From the NCBI GenBank assembly GCA_025774205.1, contig JALGWK010000141.1, positions 1 through 12,499 of the forward strand: a DNA stretch of 12,499 nucleotides. The letters run 5' to 3'. Each line of letters starts with the position of its first letter. Position 1 is the stretch's first letter. The notes below the pieces were generated by a model. It had not been told where the DNA came from, did not search any database, and saw only the letters and a program-made list of their open reading frames with translations. Positions 1 to 6,214 of the stretch are shown here, piece by piece. Both the position numbers and the translations under genes were made by a program. This DNA is from a bacterium. GTDB taxonomy: Bacteria; Blakebacterota; Blakebacteria; Blakebacterales; Blakebacteraceae.

Positions 1-897
1 GCCTTCTTCCTCGCGCAGGGAGACCGATACTACGTGGTCGCTTTTACGCTCACTGAAGGTGCAGGCGTCGATCGCGTTCGAGATCAGATTGGCCAGGCAG
101 GTGTGGATCCCCTCCTCATCGAGGGGTGCAGGCACGATCCCAGCCTCGATATGCACGTTCAGGTAGATTCCCGATTGCGCGGCCCGTTCCGCGTAGAGTT
201 CCACCACCTCTGCAACCGGACGGGCAGGATCAATCATCGAGACTGTGGCTTCCCGACCCCGAGCGAAATCGAGGAACTCTTTCACGAACTGGGAGATCCG
301 GGTTACGTTCTCCTCCACCATCAACCAGCCGCGGGCGATTCTCTCGTCGTCTGCCTGCTCGATACCGGTGTTGACTGCATAGAGTCCGCCCTCGAGTCCC
401 ATGAGCACGTTCTTGATCCCATGAGCGATACCGGCCACGGTTTCCCCCACCGCGGCCAGGCGCTGGGCCTCCCGTTTCTCATGCTCGAGCCGCTTCACCT
501 GGGTGATGTCGGTGGACATCTCGATGACGTATGGAATAGTTCCGTCCGGCTGCACGATGGGGACCATCTGCACCAGATAATGCGACTTGCCGCCATGACG
601 ATAGGTGCCCTCTTCCTCTCTGGTCCGAACCTTGCCATCGGCGAAGGTCTCTGAGGCCGCGCATCGCTTGCACCGTTCCGACCGACCTTTGTAGACCTCG
701 AAACACTCACGCCCCTTCCACTCCCCATACTCCTCGGTGAAGCGCTGATTCCCCTCGACGATCCGGTAGTCGGGACTGATCACACTGATGGAGACAGGGA
801 CCTCGTCGAACAGGTGCTGCCGGAGCCATTCCCGACTTGCTGCATCGAGCATGTCATTGCCAGACCTGTCTCCTCCTGATCCGGTATCCGGTGTCAT
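1..897 (-). CDS. PAS-domain sensor histidine kinase, 3' end beyond the window
   Basis: The frame is open from the ATG at 897 to the left edge, giving 299 residues of a cytosolic-looking kinase with no membrane segment. Residues 25-135 form a PAS domain containing a cysteine set (C65, C76, C79). A short coiled linker and a HisKA-type helix follow, with the phosphoacceptor in AGIAHGIKN (H159). An N-box (HTCLANLISNAIDAC, about 265-279) then starts the ATPase domain; the later G boxes lie outside the window. The start sits 17 bases after the stop of the cytochrome fusion gene, with a purine-rich GAAAGGAA upstream, so it is the last visible gene of the hmc-like operon. Regulators also close the known hmc operon (rrf1, rrf2). 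No receiver-domain partner is visible; it may lie further left. The signal is unknown, but the cysteines suggest a redox or metal-cluster cue (inference). Confidence 0.9.
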   Translation of the reverse strand, partial: MTPDTGSGGDRSGNDMLDAASREWLRQHLFDEVPVSISVISPDYRIVEGNQRFTEEYGEWKGRECFEVYKGRSERCKRCAASETFADGKVRTREEEGTYRHGGKSHYLVQMVPIVQPDGTIPYVIEMSTDITQVKRLEHEKREAQRLAAVGETVAGIAHGIKNVLMGLEGGLYAVNTGIEQADDERIARGWLMVEENVTRISQFVKEFLDFARGREATVSMIDPARPVAEVVELYAERAAQSGIYLNVHIEAGIVPAPLDEEGIHTCLANLISNAIDACTFSERKSDHVVSVSLREEEG

Positions 898-914
898 GAT
901 GGCATCAGTTCCTT

Positions 915-2864
915 TCAATGCCCGTCTCCATTCTGGACAATCAGACGGGAGGTATTCCTGACGGGAGCCATCTCCTCAAGCATCGGGCCATAGTCGGCAT
1001 CGTGGCACGCGTCACACCGCTCGAGGAGGTCTGCGAACCGTCCCGGTTCCTCCCGGGCTCTCCGTTTGTGACAGGTGACGCAGAGATCGTGCATCGCATC
1101 CATGTACCCGGGCGCGTCCTGCCAGCGGGGATCGGGACGTTTGATGATGACGCTGGTTGCTTCAGGATTCAGGTGACACTCGACGCATGCAGTGGAGGTC
1201 TCGGAATCCTTGACCTCTCGTCCGTCAGGGTGACACTCGGTACAGCCATCGTTGCCATTGAGCTTCTGCACATGCAGGGTGTGATCGAAGAGCGATACCG
1301 GTTCGTACATGTCCCGATGACACTCGAAACATGCAGAGTTGAGGTCATAGGGAAGATCGAGATGGTGACACAATCGGCAGGAATCATCCCCCCCCTCCCG
1401 ATCGACATGGCCGGCATGGTTGAAGAGAACGAGCGTTTCATTCCGGTTTCCATTGATGGCGAAAAGCGGTATCGGGCTCTCGGCGCTCAGAGGCCGATCT
1501 CCCGGCTCACACATCTCAAGAGCGTGGAAATCCCCGGCCTGACGGGCGACGGAGAATCCCTCCACCATCCGTGGGGTTGAGACCGGTGTCCGTACCGGTT
1601 CGGCACCACTGACCGGCAGGAAGAACAGGGCCGCTACCGCGGCCATGAGGGCCACCAGTGAGTACCGTCGGGGTGAAGCCTGTTCACTCGGCATCAGATC
1701 GTGCAGTGTCGCCGCGTCATGGCTCGGCTTCCCCGGTTTGACGTGGGCCGGTTCGTCATAGACCTTCAGGTGCTCGACAAAGAAGATGAAGACCAGGATA
1801 CAGCAGGAGACGATTCCAACACTCACGGCGATCTCCGCCCAGCTCGGGAAATATCCCCACCCCTCGGGCCGGGCGAAGGCGACGATACTCATATCGAGCC
1901 GGTAGCCGATCATGCCCAGGATGGTGAGACCGGCACAGATCGCCATCCCGGTGATGGAGGAGCGCACCCGACGGAAAAGCAGGAGCGTTGCCGGCAGGAT
2001 CGCGGCCATGCCGAGTTCGAAAAAGAAGAGGAAACTCTGCCACGAACCATCGAACGCCAACCCCAGATCGCCACGGAGAGTGAGATCTCCCAGACGCAGG
2101 ATCACATAGAACCAGAGCACGACTGAGGCGGCGATCCCCATGCCCGGCAGGAGGTCCTTCCTGACTTTGTGATCGAAGAACCAGGACGTCAGCAGCCCTT
2201 CCAGGACCACCATCATCAGACCGAGGCCGATCGCCGAGATGAAGTAGAAGATATAGATGATGGAGGAGTACCAGAGCGGGTGCAGTCTTGCAGGTGAAAT
2301 CAGAAAGAGCGAACCGAGCGAAGACTGATGCAGTGTCGAGAGGACAATGCCGGCGATCACCAGGGGAATGGTGATCTTCCTCAGGAATTTCAGGAACCGC
2401 TGGAATATCGGACGACCAAAGAGGGGATGCTCAAGAACCACCGGCGCGAATTCGAGGGAGAGTACCGTCAGGTAGAGCATCACGCAGACGGCCACTTCGA
2501 ACAGCACCGAGTGATGCTGCCAGTAGATCATGGGATGCCAGATGTTCCACGGCAGGCCCAGATCGTAGAGGAGTCCCACCGCGACGGCAAAATACCCCAG
2601 CAGGGCGGTCAGGATTGCCGGGCGCACGCACGACCGGTATTTTTCAAGACCGAAGATGTATACGGTCGCGGCCATGACGAATCCGCCAGCGGCCAGCGCC
2701 ACTCCCGCCATCACGTCGAATCCGATCCACAAACCCCACGGCGACACATCTGACAGATTCGTGACCGCGCCAAGCCCCCGGGTGAACCGGACCATCGAGA
2801 CAGCTGCCAGAACCCCCACGGACGCCCACAGGAACGATTTCAGGATCGTCAGTCGATTAAGCAT
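915..2864 (-). CDS. hmcC: Fusion of NrfD/HmcC-type membrane subunit with hexaheme cytochrome c
   Basis: The protein has 649 residues. Residues 1-370 are a polytopic NrfD/HmcC-like domain of about ten hydrophobic segments, the family that exchanges electrons with quinones or relays them across the membrane. A hydrophilic linker (371-400) leads to an extra hydrophobic segment (402-418) ending in VSGAEP, which resembles a Sec signal/anchor. Residues 430-649 carry six CxxCH heme-c motifs (C496, C512, C541, C560, C595, C617). LFNHAGH and LFDHTLH stretches are typical of multiheme class III/Hmc-type cytochromes. If the first domain ends in the cytoplasm, the extra segment would place the hemes in the periplasm. 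In the classical Hmc complex the cytochrome (HmcA) and HmcC are separate proteins. The start overlaps the stop of the ferredoxin gene by 8 bases, which suggests translational coupling. The domain calls are firm; the electron partner is inferred. Confidence 0.93.
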   Translation of the reverse strand: MLNRLTILKSFLWASVGVLAAVSMVRFTRGLGAVTNLSDVSPWGLWIGFDVMAGVALAAGGFVMAATVYIFGLEKYRSCVRPAILTALLGYFAVAVGLLYDLGLPWNIWHPMIYWQHHSVLFEVAVCVMLYLTVLSLEFAPVVLEHPLFGRPIFQRFLKFLRKITIPLVIAGIVLSTLHQSSLGSLFLISPARLHPLWYSSIIYIFYFISAIGLGLMMVVLEGLLTSWFFDHKVRKDLLPGMGIAASVVLWFYVILRLGDLTLRGDLGLAFDGSWQSFLFFFELGMAAILPATLLLFRRVRSSITGMAICAGLTILGMIGYRLDMSIVAFARPEGWGYFPSWAEIAVSVGIVSCCILVFIFFVEHLKVYDEPAHVKPGKPSHDAATLHDLMPSEQASPRRYSLVALMAAVAALFFLPVSGAEPVRTPVSTPRMVEGFSVARQAGDFHALEMCEPGDRPLSAESPIPLFAINGNRNETLVLFNHAGHVDREGGDDSCRLCHHLDLPYDLNSACFECHRDMYEPVSLFDHTLHVQKLNGNDGCTECHPDGREVKDSETSTACVECHLNPEATSVIIKRPDPRWQDAPGYMDAMHDLCVTCHKRRAREEPGRFADLLERCDACHDADYGPMLEEMAPVRNTSRLIVQNGDGH

Positions 2865-3627
2865 TGGTCTCTTCGTCCTCCCTCGAGGAAAGCTTCATGC
2901 GGCGGTTGATCACCCAGAACGCGCCGCTCATGAAGGCGCCCATTCCAAGGATCATCGGCGGTACCTTGCTCAGAGACTGCCAGGTCAGATCAGGTAGTGC
3001 CTCGGTGCCCAGATCCGGTTTCCAGGAGAGGAAATCGAGCGGGATATCGGAGATATACAGGACCGAGGTCCCGCCTATTTCATGTTCCCCGAATATCCGG
3101 TCGATGTATGTGTCGGGATCGCCCGCGATACGCCGATCGGCCTCAGCCAGCAGGTCGGGGCGGCTTCCAAAGACCGTTGCCTCCTGAGGGCAGGCTTTCA
3201 CACACGCCGGGATCCCGCCTTCGATGAGCAGGTGATGACACATGGTGCATTTGTGCACAAACGGTATTGCCCGGTCCCAGTCGTAGCGGGGGATCCCGTA
3301 CGGACAGGCGAGCATGCAGTAGCGACATCCCATGCACCGATCTGCGTCGTAGATCACCGGTCCCTCGGGCGTCTTCTGCATGGCGCCCACCAGACAGGCA
3401 CTCACGCAGGCCGGTTCAAGGCAGTGACGACACTGCTGCAGGACGAAGTGGTCCTCCGGCCGACGGTGCACCGTACAGTTTCGCGTGGCTGAGAGGGCAT
3501 CGATCGCGCCCTGTCCGCGCCACGGCCGATCCTTGCCGAGACCGTTCTCTTCCTTGCACGCAGCGACGCATTCTTCACAGCCGACGCAGCGGGTCGTATC
3601 GATGAGGATCGCTGGAGAGTCAATCAT
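2857..3627 (-). CDS. hmcB: HmcB-like ferredoxin subunit, four [4Fe-4S] clusters, C-terminal membrane anchor
   Basis: The protein has 256 residues with four cysteine quartets: C14/17/20/24, C66/69/74/78, C98/101/104/108 and C127/130/142/146. This is the pattern of the DMSO-reductase B/HmcB/NrfC ferredoxins that wire electrons between a membrane subunit and a soluble partner. There is no N-terminal signal peptide. A single hydrophobic helix (about 223-240, flanked by NRR) near the C-terminus would tether it to the membrane, and its side of the membrane is not obvious. CTMCHH at 127-132 happens to match a heme-c motif, but it lies in the fourth cluster and the protein lacks an export signal. The start codon forms an ATGA overlap with the stop of the cytochrome b gene, and its end overlaps the NrfD-cytochrome fusion, so it sits in the middle of a coupled operon. 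Confidence 0.93.
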   Translation of the reverse strand: MIDSPAILIDTTRCVGCEECVAACKEENGLGKDRPWRGQGAIDALSATRNCTVHRRPEDHFVLQQCRHCLEPACVSACLVGAMQKTPEGPVIYDADRCMGCRYCMLACPYGIPRYDWDRAIPFVHKCTMCHHLLIEGGIPACVKACPQEATVFGSRPDLLAEADRRIAGDPDTYIDRIFGEHEIGGTSVLYISDIPLDFLSWKPDLGTEALPDLTWQSLSKVPPMILGMGAFMSGAFWVINRRMKLSSREDEETNA

Positions 3628-4331
3628 ATCGGTTCATTCGCTTTCCCGAGGGCTTCACCCACCCTGCGTCCCGATTCAGGAGGGAAGTGCCAGGCGAGTT
3701 CTGAGATGATCTGGGTGCCCGGCAGGAGCACCATGTGACTGATCTTGGTCAGCGGGATCAGGAAGAGGAGGAGATCACCGCTCATTACGTGGAGGAACAG
3801 CATGAACTGGTGTGAGAAGGGGTTCCAGGCCGGGTGCATCACCAGGAATCCCGTGGCGAAGGGTATCGCGACGATCAGCGGCATCGCAAAGTCCTGGAAC
3901 CGGCTCAGTTTCCGTGAGGCCTTGAAAACGATCCGCTGGATTACGATCGTGACGGCCGCTATGACCGCGATGATGGTCAAGGCCGTGGAGAGTCCGTTGG
4001 GCAGGGCCGGCCAGCCGAAGCCGAGGCTCTGCTTCCAGAGCGCTATGTGCCCGGCCAGGAAGATCGGCACAAGGATGACCGCAATGTGGAAGATGAGCGT
4101 GTTCAGGCCGAAGAGCAGCCGGTTCTTCAGACCTTGAGTCAGGAACATCCAGCCGAGTGAAGCGCGCACAACCTGACGCACGGGGATGGTTTTGTCGCCG
4201 GCCCGGTTCCAGGTGCGAACGATCCCCCACAGGGTGATGGCCACATGGCGACCCAGTCCGAGTACCAGGAAGGCCAGCCCCGCCCAGAAGACAGGCCCTC
4301 GCAGCCATTGAAGCAGAACGTCTATCGTCAT
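3624..4331 (-). CDS. hmcE: HmcE-like cytochrome b (NarI-type) membrane subunit
   Basis: The protein has 235 residues from the ATG at 4331. About five hydrophobic helices can be seen (roughly 13-35, 77-97, 113-135, 147-166, 177-205). Histidines in or near helices (H29, H82, H95, H181, H199) could ligate b hemes, as in the NarI/HmcE/DsrM family of quinone-reactive subunits. A GTG in the same frame at 4340 is possible, but an ideal AGGAGG about ten bases upstream of 4331 favours the ATG. The gene begins five bases after the stop of the HmcF-like gene and ends in an ATGA overlap with the ferredoxin gene. Expected role: passing electrons between the membrane quinone pool and the HmcF-like iron-sulfur protein. 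Family assignment is by architecture and neighbours; the exact heme ligands are inferred. Confidence 0.85.
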   Translation of the reverse strand: MTIDVLLQWLRGPVFWAGLAFLVLGLGRHVAITLWGIVRTWNRAGDKTIPVRQVVRASLGWMFLTQGLKNRLLFGLNTLIFHIAVILVPIFLAGHIALWKQSLGFGWPALPNGLSTALTIIAVIAAVTIVIQRIVFKASRKLSRFQDFAMPLIVAIPFATGFLVMHPAWNPFSHQFMLFLHVMSGDLLLFLIPLTKISHMVLLPGTQIISELAWHFPPESGRRVGEALGKANEPI

Positions 4332-4336
4332 CGCAC

Positions 4337-5224
4337 TCACTCCTCCTCTCCGGCAGTCCCGGGTTCCGGGTCACCATCGTCCCCACCCGGGACCGGGACT
4401 CCGAAGTCGATCACCTCGAGCAGCAGGTCGTGCAGCCCGACGACCCGGACCTCCTCCAGATCGTTGTCCTCGCAGATCTCCTTGAGCTGTTTCTTGCAGT
4501 TCGCGCAGGGAGAGACGAGAAGGTGCGCGCCGGTGGCGCGGATCTGGTCCGCTTTGCGCTTGCCCATGGGTCCGGTACGGAATTTCCGGATCTCGTCGAT
4601 CGAAACCGTCCCCCCGCCCCCCCCACAGCAGTAGTTCTCTGTACGGTTCGGCGTCATTTCGACAAAGTCCTCGCAGATCGCTTTCAGGATCTCACGGGGT
4701 TCTTCGGTTATCCTGCCGCTTCGCGCGATATTGCACGGGTCGTGGTAGGTGACCCGCTCCTTGATCTTCTCCGGTTTGAGCGGTATCTCGCCGGCCATGA
4801 GTTTCTCATGAGCGTACTGGAGACAGTTGATCACAGGAGGCGCGTCGGGACCGCAGAAGGTCGGGACATACCAGGCGGAACGGGTCGCGTGGCCGCATTC
4901 ACCGACCAGTATTTTATCCCCGTTCAGACGGTGGACCTCGGTGACGACATTGTTGACGATGCGCTCCATCATCCGGTCGCTGTAGAACAGCCCGTAGTTG
5001 ATGCCGTCGTAGTTCCCGGTCCCGATCGTCCACGATCCGCCGGTCACATGCATCACGGCGGCGTTGCCCATCAGGGTGTCCGCCTCGAGCAGGTAGTCTG
5101 ACACGGCCGGGAAGAACACGAACTCAGCGTCCTCGATATCGAAGGGGAAGGTGATCTTCACGCCATAGATCTCCTCGAGTTCTTCCTCGAGAAACTCACA
5201 GGTGTCCTTGAGCGCCGGCACCGG
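4337..5224 (-). CDS. hmcF: HmcF/HdrD-like CCG-domain iron-sulfur protein, downstream part (after frameshift)
   Basis: This is the C-terminal 295 residues of the protein whose N-terminal half is at 5158-5697. It contains the cysteine-rich CCG chemistry of HdrD/HmcF/DsrK: GECGHA (C110 of this part), HDPCNIARSG (C164), NYCCGGGGG (C199/C200) and PCANCKK (C240, C243). These motifs bind a noncubane [4Fe-4S] cluster in heterodisulfide reductase. The first in-frame ATG is at 5341, but residues between 5341 and about 5224 are an out-of-frame shadow of the upstream half, so real coding begins near PVPALKD at 5224. No start or ribosome site is visible there. Expected role: the cytosolic terminus of the Hmc-like complex, acting on a thiol/disulfide or similar two-electron partner. 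It is followed five bases later by the cytochrome b gene. Confidence 0.85.
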   Translation of the reverse strand, partial: PVPALKDTCEFLEEELEEIYGVKITFPFDIEDAEFVFFPAVSDYLLEADTLMGNAAVMHVTGGSWTIGTGNYDGINYGLFYSDRMMERIVNNVVTEVHRLNGDKILVGECGHATRSAWYVPTFCGPDAPPVINCLQYAHEKLMAGEIPLKPEKIKERVTYHDPCNIARSGRITEEPREILKAICEDFVEMTPNRTENYCCGGGGGTVSIDEIRKFRTGPMGKRKADQIRATGAHLLVSPCANCKKQLKEICEDNDLEEVRVVGLHDLLLEVIDFGVPVPGGDDGDPEPGTAGEEE

Positions 5225-5697
5225 AGCAGCGCTTTCGGGATCACGTCGATCTCGGAGAGGAGGTACCGGGCCAGATGGGTGACCAGGCCGTGGTCGATAC
5301 CGAGCGGACAGAAGGCCTTGCACCTCCGGCAGGCCGTGCACCGGTAATATTCGTCAGCCATCTCATCGAGGTAATCATCGGTCAGGATGAAGCCTCTGGT
5401 GAGCCGTGCCTTCAGGATCCCCGACTGGGTGAAATATCTGCGATAGACACGCAGAAGGAGTTCGGAACGGTGACAGGGGATGTCACGTTCTTCCTGAGTG
5501 GCCTCATACAGCTGACACGCTGACGCGCAACGGCCGCATTTGGTGCTCAGGCGCGAGTATATGTCCAGTGCCGAGCTGTAGTTGCCATGCTCCAGCACGG
5601 CCGCGAACGCCACAAGGAACTTTCGCGGTCTGTCCGTGACATCGAGGGCTTTCTGTTCCACATAGTAGCTGTATGTATCCCTGGTTGTAGTACCCAC
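5158..5697 (-). CDS. hmcF: HmcF/HdrD-like iron-sulfur protein, upstream part (ends in frameshift)
   Basis: This N-terminal half carries a two-[4Fe-4S] ferredoxin domain: C54/57/61 with C75, and C120/123/126/130, counted from the GTG at 5697. Sense coding runs to PKALL at 5226-5224, then degenerates into about 22 unrelated residues before a stop at 5158. A -1 shift at CTCCGG joins it to the CCG half at 4337-5224. The same frame stays open upstream to an ATG at 5814, but that part overlaps the NifX-like gene in another frame. The GTG at 5697, 13 bases after that gene's stop and near GAGGG, is the better start. Homologues as I remember them have about 20 extra residues at the join, so a small deletion is likelier than a programmed slip; no slippery heptamer is obvious. 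Confidence 0.8.
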   Translation of the reverse strand: MGTTTRDTYSYYVEQKALDVTDRPRKFLVAFAAVLEHGNYSSALDIYSRLSTKCGRCASACQLYEATQEERDIPCHRSELLLRVYRRYFTQSGILKARLTRGFILTDDYLDEMADEYYRCTACRRCKAFCPLGIDHGLVTHLARYLLSEIDVIPKALLRCRRSRTPVSFSRKNSRRSMA

Positions 5698-5710
5698 TGA
5701 TCGACATCCC

Positions 5711-6010
5711 TCATTTCGATGGCAGTAATGGGAAATCCGGGCCGGGTGGTGAGGCATCCTCGTGTCCCGAAACGAGCTGTCCCCTGAGGTAGAGCTCCAG
5801 GAGTGAGTCAACACTCCCCGCTACCCAGGAGATCACCTCGATCCCGCTCCCCCGGAGGCACTCCTCCAGTACGTCCTGGACACCACCGCAGATTATGGTA
5901 CCGACTCCCTGATCCCTGAGCAGACGGATCCTGTCGAACGGTTCCTTGCTCCGAAGCGGGAAGTCGACCTGGTTTGTGACATGCCCTTCGGTGACGGTGT
6001 AGATCGTCAT
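5711..6010 (-). CDS. Small NifX/NifB-type (iron-molybdenum cofactor-binding fold) protein
   Basis: The protein has 99 residues from the only ATG. RIRLLRDQGVGTIICGGV and the later GIEVISWVAGSVDSLLE match the dinitrogenase iron-molybdenum cofactor-biosynthesis (NifX-like) fold, which is also common as stand-alone proteins beside redox and hydrogenase genes where no nitrogenase is present. It is the first gene of the hmc-like operon, 13 bases before the HmcF-like start. Its role here is unknown; binding or insertion of an iron-sulfur cluster, or regulation, would fit. Oddly, the frame upstream of the ATG (6011-6058) reads AISGEDVAPCVGHCAL, which looks like the missing first beta strand of this family, yet no start codon lies in front of it. 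The ribosome site before the ATG is poor. The true N-terminus is therefore uncertain. Confidence 0.75.
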   Translation of the reverse strand: MTIYTVTEGHVTNQVDFPLRSKEPFDRIRLLRDQGVGTIICGGVQDVLEECLRGSGIEVISWVAGSVDSLLELYLRGQLVSGHEDASPPGPDFPLLPSK

Positions 6011-6056
6011 CAGGGCGCAATGACCTACACAGGGGGCAACGTCTTCTCCCGATATC

Positions 6057-6071
6057 GCAAAATGTGGGCCA
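6057..6071 (-). promoter_or_regulatory. Sigma-54 (-24/-12) promoter for the hmc-like operon
   Basis: The minus strand reads TGGCCCACATTTTGC: GG and GC separated by exactly ten bases, with the TTGC core of sigma-54 promoters. Transcription would start near 6045, leaving a leader of about 35 bases before the ATG at 6010. Two dyads centred about 126 and 159 bases upstream of that start are well placed for a sigma-54 activator, and such an activator is encoded immediately upstream. Caveat: this stretch overlaps a possible 5' extension of the NifX-like gene. Confidence 0.65.
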
Positions 6072-6162
6072 CTCCGGGAAACACCCTTATGATGGAGTTA
6101 ATTACTTATCAGACAATGGATTACAGAAGAAGAACTGATGTGTTCATGGATATATAGGATAT

Positions 6163-6180
6163 TATTTCAATAATGAAACA
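6163..6180. promoter_or_regulatory. Proximal activator-binding dyad (candidate UAS)
   Basis: Read on the minus strand the site is TGTTTCATTATTGAAATA. It is an imperfect 7-4-7 dyad with one mismatch from TGTTTCA-N4-TGAAACA. It lies 33 bp (about three helical turns) from the perfect copy at 6196-6213 and about 126 bases upstream of the predicted sigma-54 start site. The likely ligand is the Fis-type HTH of the neighbouring activator (inference). Confidence 0.55.
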
Positions 6181-6195
6181 TAATGAGTGTTTCAT

Positions 6196-6213
6196 TGTTT
6201 CATCGATGAAACA
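6196..6213. promoter_or_regulatory. Distal activator-binding dyad (candidate UAS), perfect palindrome
   Basis: TGTTTCATCGATGAAACA is a perfect 18-bp palindrome, extending to 22 bp (6194-6215) with its outer bases. It touches the stop codon of the sigma-54 activator gene and lies about 159 bases upstream of the predicted hmc-side start. An additional TGTTTCA half-site precedes it at 6188-6194, which pairs with AATGAAACA at 6172-6180 as a second inverted arrangement. It could also fold as a hairpin at the end of the activator transcript, but no T-tract follows, so an operator is preferred. Confidence 0.6.
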
Positions 6214-6214
6214 A

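Noticed and set aside
34-654. Plus-strand 206-codon open frame over the kinase gene
   Set aside because: It lies opposite a well-supported PAS/HisKA reading frame, has no recognisable domain and is explained by GC-rich codon bias. Similar plus-strand frames over 918-2997 and minus-strand frames over 9946-12120 were rejected for the same reason.
3229-3249. CTMCHH in the ferredoxin subunit as a heme-c site
   Set aside because: It belongs to the fourth [4Fe-4S] cysteine quartet (C127/C130 with C142/C146), and the protein has no export signal.
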